Positions 15,902 through 24,430 of a stretch of DNA of 64,000 nucleotides are shown here, one piece after another. Positions within the stretch are counted from its first letter, which is position 1. The number at the start of each line of letters is the position of its first letter. Made by a program: the position numbers and the translations under genes. The notes below the pieces were generated by a model. It was not told the origin of the DNA. It did no database searches and was given only the letters and a program-made list of their open reading frames with translations. This DNA comes from Hymenobacter lapidiphilus (GTDB lineage: Bacteria > Bacteroidota > Bacteroidia > Cytophagales > Hymenobacteraceae): NCBI RefSeq assembly GCF_013377885.1, contig NZ_JABKAU010000001.1, forward strand, positions 62,001 to 126,000, in the 5' to 3' direction.

Positions 15902-16954
15902 ATGTTCAACCTTGATAGCCTCGTGCGGCCCAACCTGCGGGACATGAAACCTTACTCCTCGGCCCGCGACGAATTTCAGGGCGAGGCCCAGGTGATGCTC
16001 GACGCCAACGAGAACAGCCTCGGCAGCGCCGGCCCCGAGCGGTTCAACCGCTACCCCGACCCGCAGCAGCGGGCCGTGAAAGCCGAGCTGGCGAAGCTAA
16101 AAGGCATGAGCCCAGCACAGATTTTCCTCGGTAACGGTTCCGATGAGGCCATCGACCTGCTGGTGCGCCTCACCTGCGTGCCCGGCCAGGACAGCCTGCT
16201 CATTCTGCCGCCCACCTACGGTATGTACGAGGTGGCCGCCAACCTTAATGATGTGGCCGTGGAGCGCCTGCAACTCACGCCCGATTTCCAGCTCTCGCCC
16301 GAAATTGTGGCCGGAGTGCTGGCTTCGAAGTCGAAACTCGTGTGGGTGTGTTCGCCCAATAACCCCAGCGGCAACCTGCTGCACACCGAGTACATCGAGC
16401 AGATTCTGCGCGGTTTCGGTGGGCTGGTGGTGGTGGATGAGGCTTATGCCGATTTCGCGCCGGCCGTCAGCTGGATCAACTGCCTCGCCGAGTTTCCGAA
16501 TCTGGTGGTGCTGCAAACCTTCTCCAAGGCCTGGGGCCTGGCCGGGCTGCGCCTGGGTATGGCCTTCGCCTCGCCGGCCGTCATCGGCTACCTCAATAAA
16601 ATCAAGCCGCCCTACAATATCTCCGAAGCCACTCAGCAGCACGCGCTGGCCGCCCTGCACGACGCGCCCCGCGCCGAACAGTTGCGCCAGCAGCTGTTGG
16701 TGGGTCGCGACTGGCTGGCCGAGCGCCTGCCCGCGCTACCCATCGTGGAGCAGGTGTTTCCGTCGGATGCCAACTTCCTGCTGGTTCGTTTCAAGCCCGA
16801 CGCCACGGCCCTCTACAATTTCCTGGTAGCCCGGGGCATTATTGTGCGTAACCGCACCACCCAGCCCGGCTGTGCCGGCACGCTCCGCCTCACCGTGGGC
16901 ACGCCCGCCGAGAACGAGCAGTTGCTGCGGGCGCTGGGGGAGTTTGCGGAGTAA
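15902..16954 (+). CDS. hisC: Histidinol-phosphate aminotransferase
   Basis: 350 residues; PLP-dependent transamination of imidazole acetol phosphate with glutamate. Fold-type I signatures: LDANENSLGS, FLGNGSDEAIDLLVR, CSPNNPSGN (substrate Asn), VVVDEAYADF (PLP Asp and Tyr) and SKAWGLAGLRLG with the Schiff-base lysine at residue 209. The C-terminus retains the Arg motif region (LRLTVGTPAENEQLL). The stop lies 4 bp before the next gene. Confidence 0.97.
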   Translation: MFNLDSLVRPNLRDMKPYSSARDEFQGEAQVMLDANENSLGSAGPERFNRYPDPQQRAVKAELAKLKGMSPAQIFLGNGSDEAIDLLVRLTCVPGQDSLLILPPTYGMYEVAANLNDVAVERLQLTPDFQLSPEIVAGVLASKSKLVWVCSPNNPSGNLLHTEYIEQILRGFGGLVVVDEAYADFAPAVSWINCLAEFPNLVVLQTFSKAWGLAGLRLGMAFASPAVIGYLNKIKPPYNISEATQQHALAALHDAPRAEQLRQQLLVGRDWLAERLPALPIVEQVFPSDANFLLVRFKPDATALYNFLVARGIIVRNRTTQPGCAGTLRLTVGTPAENEQLLRALGEFAE

Positions 16955-16958
16955 CGTT

Positions 16959-17387
16959 ATGATCGAAAACCCGGTGATTCATCGAATAGCCAATTCGGAG
17001 GTGGTCATTCAGCATTTCGGGTATTGGCCAGGTTTTCACGATGCAGAAATCAGAAAAGTAACGTTTGAAGCCAATCCAGGCTATTATCCGGCGGTTGTTT
17101 TTCTAATTGAAGCTTTCGAGACAACGCGCGACACGGATGAGCGCGGTTATTATCGACTAGCAAAGCAATGCGAAATCGAACTTCGGTTTACGGGCATCAA
17201 GGAAATCGACTTTGATGGATTTGGTCATCAAAATGTCATCTTGAAAATGGAATTTGACGAACAGGACGGTGACCTCACCTGCACGATTGATTCGTCGGTG
17301 GGCCTAGATGCATTTATTGTTACTCAAGCCGTCGAGGTCGTGAGTTTGATGTTAACGACAACTACAACCCTTACAGCGCCTGAGTGA
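16959..17387 (+). CDS. Imm50-like immunity protein embedded in the his operon
   Basis: 142 residues from ATG 16959. The segment [18 protein letters not shown] resembles the start of the Imm50 immunity-protein family (from memory, not searched). The rest is alternating strands with acidic patches ([12 protein letters not shown]). It starts 4 bp after hisC and ends 19 bp before hisB, so it should be co-transcribed, yet it has no role in histidine synthesis and its base composition is clearly lower in GC than the flanking his genes. No toxin is adjacent. Likely a transferred orphan immunity gene; function unproven. Confidence 0.6.
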   Translation: MIENPVIHRIANSEVVIQHFGYWPGFHDAEIRKVTFEANPGYYPAVVFLIEAFETTRDTDERGYYRLAKQCEIELRFTGIKEIDFDGFGHQNVILKMEFDEQDGDLTCTIDSSVGLDAFIVTQAVEVVSLMLTTTTTLTAPE

Positions 17388-17406
17388 CCAACACTTTTAC
17401 TTACTC

Positions 17407-18525
17407 ATGAAAAAAGTACTCTTCATTGACCGCGACGGTACAATACTCGTCGAGCCGCCGACGGATTTTCAGGTAGACGCGCTGACGCGGGAGAAATTCC
17501 AGTTTGTACCCGGCGCTATTACCGGTCTGGCGCGCATTGCCCGCGAGCTGGACTACGAGCTGGTGCTGGTGAGCAACCAGGATGGCTTGGGCACCGCCAG
17601 CTACCCCGAGGACACCTTCTGGCCGGCCCATACGATGATGCTCGACGTGCTGCGCTCGGAAGGCGTGGAGTTCGTGCGCGAACATATTGACCGGAGCTTC
17701 CCCCACGAGGACCAGCCCACCCGTAAGCCGGGTACCGGCATGCTGCAGCAGTACTTGGGCGAAGCCAGTGGTTACGACCTGCCGGGCTCCTTCGTCATCG
17801 GCGACCGGCTGACCGACGTGGAGCTGGCCCATAACCTGGGCTGCCAGTCTATCCTGCTGCAGCCAGAGGAAGGGGAGGGGGCTGATGAGCGCGCCGCCCT
17901 CACGACGATGAGCTGGGAGAAAATATACCAGTTCCTGCGCCTGCCCGCCCGTACCGCCGTGGTGCAGCGCGACACGAACGAAACCAAAATCCGTATCGAG
18001 CTCAACCTCGACGGTCAGGGCCGCCCGCAGATGCATACCGGTCTGGGCTTCTTCGACCACATGCTCGACCAACTCAGTAAGCACTCGGGCGTGGATATGA
18101 AGATTGAGGTGCAGGGCGACCTGCATATCGACGAGCACCACACCATCGAGGACGCGGCCATTGCCTTGGGCGAAGCCTTCAGCCAGGCGCTGGGCGACAA
18201 GCGCGGACTGGCCCGCTATGGCTTCCTGCTACCTATGGACGATGTGTTGGCCCAGGCGGCCATTGACTTTTCGGGCCGGCCCTGGCTGGTGTGGGATGCC
18301 GAGTTCAAGCGCGAGAAAATAGGAGACATGCCCTGCGAAATGTTCTACCATTTCTTTAAGAGCTTCGCCGATGCTGCTCGTTGCAACCTCAACATTAAGG
18401 CCGAAGGGCAGAACGAGCATCATAAGATTGAAGCTATTTTTAAGGCCGTAGCCAAGGCCATCAAAATGGCGCTGGTGCGTGATGCGGGCCGCATGGAAAT
18501 TCCAAGCACTAAAGGTATTTTGTAG
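17407..18525 (+). CDS. hisB: Bifunctional histidinol-phosphatase / imidazoleglycerol-phosphate dehydratase
   Basis: 372 residues. Residues ~1-165 are a HAD-type phosphatase ([14 protein letters not shown] with the nucleophile Asp; [16 protein letters not shown]). Residues ~180-372 are the manganese-dependent dehydratase ([72 protein letters not shown]). The fusion supplies both the dehydration and the dephosphorylation steps, as in E. coli, so no separate hisN is needed. Confidence 0.97.
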   Translation: MKKVLFIDRDGTILVEPPTDFQVDALTREKFQFVPGAITGLARIARELDYELVLVSNQDGLGTASYPEDTFWPAHTMMLDVLRSEGVEFVREHIDRSFPHEDQPTRKPGTGMLQQYLGEASGYDLPGSFVIGDRLTDVELAHNLGCQSILLQPEEGEGADERAALTTMSWEKIYQFLRLPARTAVVQRDTNETKIRIELNLDGQGRPQMHTGLGFFDHMLDQLSKHSGVDMKIEVQGDLHIDEHHTIEDAAIALGEAFSQALGDKRGLARYGFLLPMDDVLAQAAIDFSGRPWLVWDAEFKREKIGDMPCEMFYHFFKSFADAARCNLNIKAEGQNEHHKIEAIFKAVAKAIKMALVRDAGRMEIPSTKGIL

Positions 18526-18526
18526 G

Positions 18527-18554
18527 TTATTCATTTGTATAAACAAATGAATAA
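18527..18554. repeat. 12-bp perfect hairpin after hisB
   Basis: TTATTCATTTGT (18527-18538), loop ATAA, then the exact complement (18543-18554). No T-run follows, so it is more likely an RNA-stability or pausing structure than a terminator. A related sequence (ATTCAAATGTTAAAACAAGT) occurs near 18714. Confidence 0.6.
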
Positions 18555-18611
18555 ACAGGTGGATGGTATTTGTTGTGCCCTGAAGGAGAGTAGCTGATGT
18601 GACGACCTCCC

Positions 18612-18645
18612 GTTATAGCCATCATCTTGTTATAGCCATCATCTT
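18612..18645. repeat. 17-bp tandem duplication between hisB and hisH
   Basis: GTTATAGCCATCATCTT occurs twice in direct, abutting copies (18612-18628 and 18629-18645). It is in the 240-bp hisB-hisH gap, the widest internal gap of the operon, which otherwise holds no recognisable gene. Confidence 0.85.
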
Positions 18646-18765
18646 GCTGGCTCTGCAAACCAACGCGTGTGTGGCTTACTTAAAACAAGAATCTGAGGCG
18701 TTATACTGATGTATTCAAATGTTAAAACAAGTGAATAAACCCCTTTCTGAATCGAAGACATTCAA

Positions 18766-19359
18766 ATGGAAATAGCCATAGTTGACTACAAGGGCGGTAA
18801 CGTGCAGTCGGTGCTGTTTGCCCTGGAGCGCCTGGGCGTGCAGGCCACCCTCACGGCCGACCACGACGTGCTGCGCCGGGCCGACAAGGTGCTGTTCCCC
18901 GGTGAAGGCGAAGCGGCCTCAGCCATGCGGGAGCTGCGGGCCCAGGGCCTGCACGAGCTGCTGCCGACACTCACGCAACCCTTCCTCGGTATCTGCCTGG
19001 GCATGCAGTTGCTGGGCCGGCATACCGAAGAAGGAGGAGGCACCGACATGTTGGGAATCCTGCCCTTCGATGTGGTGCGCTTTACGGCGGCCGCGCCGGA
19101 GCATAAAATTCCGCATATGGGTTGGAACAACCTGCAGCAGCTGCGCAGCCCGTTGTTTGAGGGCCTGCAGGCCGACGACTTCGTGTACTTCGTGCACAGC
19201 TACTACGCGCCGGTGGGCAACTATACTATTGCCGAGGCTGAGTATCCCGCACCCTTCAGCGCCGCGGTGCAGCATGAGAACTTCTACGCCGTACAGTTCC
19301 ACACCGAAAAGAGTGGCCCGGTAGGTACCCGTATCCTGGAAAACTTCCTCAAGCTGTAA
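18766..19359 (+). CDS. hisH: Imidazole glycerol phosphate synthase, glutamine amidotransferase subunit
   Basis: 197 residues; class I glutamine amidotransferase that delivers ammonia to HisF. Nucleophile Cys77 in GICLGMQLLG; oxyanion region KGGNVQSV; His/Glu of the triad near the C-terminus (YAVQFHTEKSG). IPHMGWNNL is also typical. The stop codon is part of the left arm of the following family A palindrome. Confidence 0.97.
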   Translation: MEIAIVDYKGGNVQSVLFALERLGVQATLTADHDVLRRADKVLFPGEGEAASAMRELRAQGLHELLPTLTQPFLGICLGMQLLGRHTEEGGGTDMLGILPFDVVRFTAAAPEHKIPHMGWNNLQQLRSPLFEGLQADDFVYFVHSYYAPVGNYTIAEAEYPAPFSAAVQHENFYAVQFHTEKSGPVGTRILENFLKL

Positions 19360-19465
19360 GAGCGTCATGCTGAGCGCAGCCGAAGCATCTCTACCGCTTC
19401 GTTGCATTTAGCAGGATTAGCATTGCAGTAAAGATGCTTCGGCTGCGCTCAGCATGACGCTCTTA
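19357..19465. repeat. Family A palindrome, copy 5, between hisH and hisA
   Basis: 34-bp perfect outer arms starting TAAGAGCGTCATGCTGAGCG (beginning with the hisH TAA) with an imperfect centre. The variant GCGCAGCCGAAGC is matched by GCTTCGGCTGCGC in the other arm. Confidence 0.93.
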
Positions 19466-19497
19466 ATAATAGACAACCAGTACCTGATAACCAACCA

Positions 19498-20214
19498 ATG
19501 GAAATCATTCCCGCCATCGACCTTATTAACGGACAGTGCGTGCGCCTGACGGAGGGCGACTTTACCCAGCAGACCACCTACGACTCCGACCCGCTGGCCG
19601 TGGCCCAGCGCTTCGAAGCCGCCGGCGTCAAGCGCCTGCACCTCGTCGACCTGGATGGGGCCCGCGCCCGGCAGCCGGTGAACCTGCCGGTGCTCGAACG
19701 CATCGCCCGCCACACCAGCCTGCACATCGACTTCGGGGGCGGCCTGCAGAGCGAGGAGGCCGTGCGCCAGGCCTTCGACGCCGGGGCCCGGCAGATTACG
19801 GCCGGCAGCATTGCCGTGCGCGAACCTGAAACGGTGAGCGGCTGGCTGACCACATTCGGGGCCGGCCGCATCATCATCGGGGCCGATTACCGCGACAACT
19901 ACATTTCTATCAATGCCTGGGCCGAGCAAAGCGAGCGGACCCTGCGTGAGTTCGTGGAGAACTACCTGGCCGCCGGGGCCACCACCTTCATTTGCACCGA
20001 TGTGAGTAAGGATGGCAAGCTTCAGGGGCCTTCGCTGGACACGTACACCGAGTTGCGCCAGCAGCTGCCCGCCGCCGAGCTCATTGCCAGCGGCGGCGTT
20101 ACGACCATTGCTGACGTGGAGGCGCTGGCTGCCGTAGGCATGCATGGCGCCATAATCGGCAAGGCTATCTACGAAGGTACTATCACGCTGGAGCAGCTGC
20201 GGCCCTGGCTGTAA
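19498..20214 (+). CDS. hisA: Phosphoribosylformimino-AICAR ribotide isomerase
   Basis: 238 residues; TIM barrel performing the Amadori rearrangement of ProFAR. The N-terminal catalytic Asp is in IIPAIDLINGQCVRL, the second in FICTDVSKDGKLQGP; phosphate loops are IDFGGGLQSEEA and ASGGVTTIADVEAL. Normal length, start after an A/C-rich leader. Confidence 0.97.
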   Translation: MEIIPAIDLINGQCVRLTEGDFTQQTTYDSDPLAVAQRFEAAGVKRLHLVDLDGARARQPVNLPVLERIARHTSLHIDFGGGLQSEEAVRQAFDAGARQITAGSIAVREPETVSGWLTTFGAGRIIIGADYRDNYISINAWAEQSERTLREFVENYLAAGATTFICTDVSKDGKLQGPSLDTYTELRQQLPAAELIASGGVTTIADVEALAAVGMHGAIIGKAIYEGTITLEQLRPWL

Positions 20215-20237
20215 GTTTACCGAACGGTTCTTCTGTC

Positions 20238-20366
20238 CATCCTGCGCATGTTGCGCTTGGAGCAAGGACGAAGGACCTGGTAACATCTAAAGGAAATGGA
20301 TCAATGGCATTGTGCTGCCGGGACAAGGCCCTTTGTCCTTGCTCCAAGCGCAACATGCGCAGGATG
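20238..20366. repeat. Family C palindrome between hisA and hisF
   Basis: Perfect 32-bp arms (20238-20269 and 20335-20366) containing CATCCTGCGCATGTTGCGC and TTGGAGCAAGGAC, with a 65-nt centre. Different in sequence from families A, B, D and E. A short relative (GTCATCCTGCG) is at 40592. Confidence 0.93.
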
Positions 20367-20387
20367 ACAGTTTAACTCAATTCGTAA

Positions 20388-21146
20388 ATGCTGACCAAAC
20401 GAATCATTCCCTGCCTCGATATTAAGGATGGCCGCACCGTGAAGGGCGTGCAGTTCGAGGGGCTGCGCGACGCCGGCGACCCGGTGGCGCTGGCCGCCCG
20501 CTACGCCCGCGAAGGCGCCGATGAGTTAGTGTTTCTCGACATCACGGCCACCAACCAGAAGAGGGCCACGCTCATTGCCCTGGTACGTGAGGTGGCCCGC
20601 GAGTTGGATATCCCGTTCACGGTGGGCGGCGGCATTGGCTCGGTGGCCGATGTGGAGGCGCTGCTGCTAAATGGCGCCGACAAGGTGAGTATCAACTCGG
20701 CCGCCCTGGCCCGCCCCGAGCTCATCAACGAGCTGGCCGCCCGCTTCGGGAGCCAGTGCATTGTGGTGGCCGCCGATACCCGCTACAACGATGCCGATGG
20801 CTGGCAGGTGTACACCCGCGCCGGCACCAACAACACCGGCCGCAACGCCGTGGACTGGTGCCGCGAGGCCGCCGACCGGGGCGCGGGCGAAATCCTGCTG
20901 ACTTCGATGAGCAACGATGGCACCAAGGACGGCTTCGCCCTCGATATCACCGGGGCCGTGAGCCGGGCCGTGCCCATCCCGGTTATCGCCTCGGGCGGCG
21001 CCGGCTCAAAGCAGGATTTCACCAACGTGTTCCAGCTAGCCAGCGCCGACGCCGGTTTGGCCGCCAGCATCTTTCACTTCGGCGAAATCGGCATCCGTGA
21101 GTTGAAAGAACACCTGCGCCAGGACGGCATTCCGGTTCGGCTGTAA
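20388..21146 (+). CDS. hisF: Imidazole glycerol phosphate synthase, cyclase subunit
   Basis: 252 residues; TIM barrel closing the imidazole ring with ammonia from HisH. Catalytic Asp11 in [16 protein letters not shown] and the second Asp in [15 protein letters not shown]. Other signatures: [39 protein letters not shown]. Normal length. Confidence 0.98.
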   Translation: MLTKRIIPCLDIKDGRTVKGVQFEGLRDAGDPVALAARYAREGADELVFLDITATNQKRATLIALVREVARELDIPFTVGGGIGSVADVEALLLNGADKVSINSAALARPELINELAARFGSQCIVVAADTRYNDADGWQVYTRAGTNNTGRNAVDWCREAADRGAGEILLTSMSNDGTKDGFALDITGAVSRAVPIPVIASGGAGSKQDFTNVFQLASADAGLAASIFHFGEIGIRELKEHLRQDGIPVRL

Positions 21147-21150
21147 AGGC

Positions 21151-21232
21151 GTTGTCAGTTGGCAGTTGTTCGTTGTCAGGATTGATAAGCGAAAACACCA
21201 CCACTGACAACGAACAACTATCAACTGACAAC
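21151..21232. repeat. Family D palindrome between hisF and hisIE
   Basis: 28-bp arms (21151-21178 and 21205-21232) made of GTTGTCAGTTGGCAGTTG and CGTTGTCA-type words, two mismatches. A half-copy-like sequence (TGACAACTGACAACTACTCA) lies just before the gene at 63687. Confidence 0.9.
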
Positions 21233-21238
21233 TACCAA

Positions 21239-21877
21239 ATGGACTTTGCTAAAATGCCCGATGGGCTGATTCCCGTAATTGTGCAGGATGCTGCCACGGG
21301 CCAGGTGCTGATGCTGGGCTACCAGAACGAGGAGGCGCAGCGCGTAACCCGCGAAACGGGCCGCGTCACGTTCTTCTCGCGCTCCAAGCAGCGCCTCTGG
21401 ACCAAGGGCGAAACCTCCGGCAACTACCTCACCGTAGTGAGCGAGCACGAAGACTGCGACCAGGACGCGCTGCTCATCCGGGCCATTCCGGACGGCCCCA
21501 CCTGCCACCGCGGCACCACCAGCTGCTTCGAGCAGCCCGACCAGACGGCCTACCCGGCCCCGGCCGTGGGTTTCATTGCCGAGCTGGAGCGGTTGGTACA
21601 GCGCCGCCATCAGTTTCCCGATGAGGACCCCAACTCGTACACCGCCTCGCTCTTCCGCAAGGGCATGCCCAAAATCGCCCAGAAAGTAGGGGAGGAGGCT
21701 GTGGAAACTGTTATCGACGCCGTGGGTGGCAACGTGGCGGGCCTCAAAGGCGAGGCCGCTGACCTGTTATACCATTTGGTGGTACTACTGACAGCTTCGG
21801 GCCTGTCGCTGGAAGACGTGGTAGCCGTTTTGCGTGAGCGGCACAGCACTATTTCGGGGGGCGTGCGCCGGGAGTAA
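21239..21877 (+). CDS. hisI: Bifunctional phosphoribosyl-AMP cyclohydrolase / phosphoribosyl-ATP pyrophosphatase
   Basis: 212 residues from ATG 21239 (MDFAKMPDG); a farther in-frame start lies inside the preceding palindrome. Residues ~1-105 are the cyclohydrolase (TGQVLMLGYQNEEAQ, TFFSRSKQRLWTKGETSGN, Zn ligands in HEDCDQDALLI and CHRG, SCF). Residues ~115-212 are the MazG-like pyrophosphohydrolase (SLFRKGMPKIAQKVGEEAVE, LKGEAADLLYHL). The fusion (HisIE) carries steps 2 and 3 and closes the operon. Confidence 0.97.
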   Translation: MDFAKMPDGLIPVIVQDAATGQVLMLGYQNEEAQRVTRETGRVTFFSRSKQRLWTKGETSGNYLTVVSEHEDCDQDALLIRAIPDGPTCHRGTTSCFEQPDQTAYPAPAVGFIAELERLVQRRHQFPDEDPNSYTASLFRKGMPKIAQKVGEEAVETVIDAVGGNVAGLKGEAADLLYHLVVLLTASGLSLEDVVAVLRERHSTISGGVRRE

Positions 21878-21901
21878 GCAGTGGCAGTAGCAGGATCAAA
21901 A

Positions 21902-21933
21902 CACTGGGGCGGCCTTTTACGGCCGCCCCAGTG
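21902..21933 (-). terminator. Terminator hairpin between convergent hisIE and barrel-protein genes
   Basis: 13-bp perfect stem CACTGGGGCGGCC (21902-21914 with 21921-21933). Read on the minus strand it is followed by TTTT, so it terminates the barrel-protein gene ending 5 bp before. On the plus strand no T-run follows, but the stem may still help end the his transcript. Confidence 0.75.
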
Positions 21934-21937
21934 CTGG

Positions 21938-22564
21938 TTAAAAAGCGTAGCCGACCTGTAAATCCGCGCCTGTGGTAACGTGCACATCCATGCCGCCCTT
22001 GCGCGGGCGGCCGGGCACTACATACGACTCGCGGCGGGCTGTGAAGTCGTAACCGGAACTGCCGCTCAGCAGCCAGCGGCCTTTGCGCAGCTGGTAGCCC
22101 ACACGGGCCGTAACCGGAGCGTGCACCTGAATGTCGCTCACGTAGCCGCCGGGGCTGTTGCTGTCCTGTTGAAATTCCTCGGCTACCACCTGCAGACCGC
22201 CGCCCACGAACAGGCCCGCGGCGGCTTTGCGCTGGGGCCAGAGAAAATACCGCAGCTGGGTGCTTACCAGAGCGCTGTTGAAGAGGCCTCGGCTGAGCCT
22301 GACCCGTTCGTATTCCCCGGTAAACGAGTTCAGTAGTACGGTGTACGTGCTGGCATCTCGATGCACGCCGCCAATTCCCACACGCATTGCCCACCGGTCG
22401 GTCAGCAGCCACTCGTAGCTGAGGCTGGGATAGTGCGTGGCTCCGCCGTATTCTGCGCGGTGCACGCCCAGGTACAGGGCGCGGCGCGCGGTGGGCGGAG
22501 TGAGGGCAGTCGAGTCGGCCGGTGCCGGTAGCAGCAGGCTGATAATACTGGTTAACAGTAACAT
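21938..22564 (-). CDS. Predicted outer membrane beta-barrel protein
   Basis: 208 residues with a short signal peptide (MLLLTSIISLLLPAPADS). The body alternates amphipathic strands with polar turns (YLGVHRAEYGGATHYPSLSYEW, WAMRVGIGGVHR, LRYFLWPQRKAAAGLFVGGGLQ) and ends in an aromatic residue (LQVGYAF), as expected for an 8- to 10-strand porin-like barrel inserted by BamA. No family name or ligand can be given. Confidence 0.7.
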   Translation of the reverse strand: MLLLTSIISLLLPAPADSTALTPPTARRALYLGVHRAEYGGATHYPSLSYEWLLTDRWAMRVGIGGVHRDASTYTVLLNSFTGEYERVRLSRGLFNSALVSTQLRYFLWPQRKAAAGLFVGGGLQVVAEEFQQDSNSPGGYVSDIQVHAPVTARVGYQLRKGRWLLSGSSGYDFTARRESYVVPGRPRKGGMDVHVTTGADLQVGYAF

Positions 22565-22766
22565 TGGATAAAGACAAAAGTGGGGAAAGATGCGGTGGTA
22601 ACGGTAGAAAACGCTGGAAATTATATGCTCCGCTGAGGGAAATCCGGCTCATATAATACAGTTGTTGGATAGCTGGGGTAAGATACTCCCGATAGCATGA
22701 CGGTTGCATGGATGCCCCTTCTACATTCCTTCCGTACCTTGCCGCCCCTCTTCTCAGCCGCTCTAT

Positions 22767-23558
22767 ATGTCCGCTTCCAACCCTTCCTATCTGTCCGAGC
22801 AAAGCCTAACGGTGCTTGTACCCGTTTATAATGAGGAGGAGAGCCTGGGGCAGTTTGTGGTGGAGATGGACAAGTTTCTGGCCCTCACGCCGGTGCCCAC
22901 CACGGTGCTGTTCGTGAACGATGGCTCGACGGACGGCTCGCTGGCGCTGCTGCGGGAGGTGTGCGGCAGTAAGTCGGGCTATGAGTTTATCAGCCTGAGC
23001 CAGAATCGGGGCCTGAGCACGGCCATTAAGGCGGGTATCGACCACGTCCGCACCACGCTTATCGGCTATATCGACTCTGACATTCAAACCACACCGCTTG
23101 ATTTTTTGGGCTTCTTCGAGTTCTTTCCCGAGTTCGATATGGTGAACGGTATTCGGGCCAAGCGGCAGGATACGTTGGTGAAAAAGCTTTCCTCGAAAAT
23201 AGCTAACGGGGTGCGCCGCACGCTCATCAACGACGGCATTCAGGACACGGGCTGCCCGCTGAAAATTATCAAGGCCGACTATGCCCGCCGGCTGCCGCTG
23301 TTCCATGGCATGCACCGCTTTCTGGGGGCGTTGGTGCAGTTGCAGGGCGGCCGCGTGAAGCAGCTGCCGGTGCGCCACTTCCCGCGGTTTGCGGGCACGG
23401 CCAAGTACAACCTCTGGAACCGGGCCTGGAAACCACTGGTCGACACGTTCGGCTTTCGCTGGATTCGTTCGCGCTGGAAGAACTATGAAATAGGGGAGCA
23501 GCACGTCGGCGCTCCGGCGGCCCCTGCCTTGGTGGGGCAGTCAGGTAATACCTACTAA
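22767..23558 (+). CDS. Family 2 glycosyltransferase (polyprenyl-phosphate sugar transferase type)
   Basis: 263 residues from ATG 22767 (MSASNPSY); an upstream frame extension overlaps promoter-like sequence. GT-A fold signatures: LTVLVPVYNEEESL, VLFVNDGSTDGSL, ISLSQNRGLSTAIKAGIDHV and the metal site YIDSDIQTTPLDF, as in dolichol-phosphate mannose synthase-like enzymes. There are no C-terminal membrane helices, so the catalytic domain acts at the inner face of the membrane, possibly making a lipid-linked sugar donor used by the ArnT-like transferase downstream (inference). Confidence 0.9.
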   Translation: MSASNPSYLSEQSLTVLVPVYNEEESLGQFVVEMDKFLALTPVPTTVLFVNDGSTDGSLALLREVCGSKSGYEFISLSQNRGLSTAIKAGIDHVRTTLIGYIDSDIQTTPLDFLGFFEFFPEFDMVNGIRAKRQDTLVKKLSSKIANGVRRTLINDGIQDTGCPLKIIKADYARRLPLFHGMHRFLGALVQLQGGRVKQLPVRHFPRFAGTAKYNLWNRAWKPLVDTFGFRWIRSRWKNYEIGEQHVGAPAAPALVGQSGNTY

Positions 23559-23575
23559 GCCGGTCGGAGGTGGGG

Positions 23576-24268
23576 ATGCTGAAGATCCAAACGCTGCTGA
23601 CGACGGCCAACGTGGCGCTGGTTATTGGGCTGGTGTCGCAGCTGTTGTTTTCAAGCCGCATCGTGCTGCAATGGATTCAGAGCGAGCGGGCCCGGCGGGT
23701 GCTGGTGCCCACGCTGTTCTGGCAAATCAGCCTGGTTTCGTCGTTTCTGATGCTGGTATACGGCCTGCTGCGCCACGACCCGGTGATTTTGGGCGCCCAG
23801 CTCATCAGCTACGCCATTTATGTGCGCAATCTGCAGCTGCTGGGTGAGTGGGGCAAACTGCCGGCCTGGTTCCGGGCCGCGGCCTACGGGCTGCCGGTGG
23901 CGTTGCTGAGCTGGTTTGTGGCCGGCAACCGCCATTTCAGCCTGCGGGCCATGTTGGGCACCGAAATACCCGGTGGCCTGCTGGTATTGGGCACCGTGGG
24001 CCAGGCTATTTTCCTGCTGCGCTTCGTGTATCAGTGGATTTATTCCGAGCGCCGGGGCGAGTCGAGCCTGCCGCTGAGCTTCTGGGTTATCAGCCTGGTT
24101 GGTTCACTGCTGATTCTGGCCTATGCCATTATGCGCCGCGACCTGGTGCTGTTTATTGGCAATATCTTCGGCACGGTGGTGTATGCCCGCAATATTGTGC
24201 TGCTGCGCCGGCAGCTCCAGCAGGAACCGGTCCCCCTCAGCTCCGAAACCCCGCCGCTGGGCCGCTAG
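23576..24268 (+). CDS. LAB_N (lipid-A-disaccharide synthase N-terminal domain) membrane protein
   Basis: 230 residues from ATG 23576; GTG 23570 is possible. Two copies of the small membrane domain known as LAB_N: residues ~12-85 (VSQLLFSSRIVLQWIQSER, LFWQISLVSSFLMLVYGLLR) and ~135-215 (QAIFLLRFVYQWIYSERRGES, SFWVISLVGSLLILAYAIMRRD, YARNIVLL). About six to eight helices in total. It follows the GT2 gene by 17 bp. Such proteins accompany glycosyltransferases for lipid A or polyprenyl sugars and may translocate the donor; that role is inferred. Confidence 0.85.
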   Translation: MLKIQTLLTTANVALVIGLVSQLLFSSRIVLQWIQSERARRVLVPTLFWQISLVSSFLMLVYGLLRHDPVILGAQLISYAIYVRNLQLLGEWGKLPAWFRAAAYGLPVALLSWFVAGNRHFSLRAMLGTEIPGGLLVLGTVGQAIFLLRFVYQWIYSERRGESSLPLSFWVISLVGSLLILAYAIMRRDLVLFIGNIFGTVVYARNIVLLRRQLQQEPVPLSSETPPLGR

Positions 24269-24283
24269 GTTTACGGCGAACAA

Positions 24284-24422
24284 CGTAGGGGCGGGACTTC
24301 GCTTCGCGGTCCTGCGGCTGCCCCCGCCCGCCATTGAACGGGACCACCGGAACGGCCGGGCTTGCGTACCGTTGTGCCGGCGGGGGCAACCGCAGGACTG
24401 CGAAGCGAAGTCCCGCCCCACG
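24284..24422. repeat. Family E palindromic repeat, copy 2
   Basis: Arms CGT(A/G)GGGCGGGACTTCGCTTCG and complement, extended by CCTGCGG and GCCCCCGCC segments, span 24284-24422. The GTAGGGGCGGG end is shared with the copy at 6788. It lies between convergent genes. Confidence 0.88.
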
Positions 24423-24430
24423 TCGTGCTG

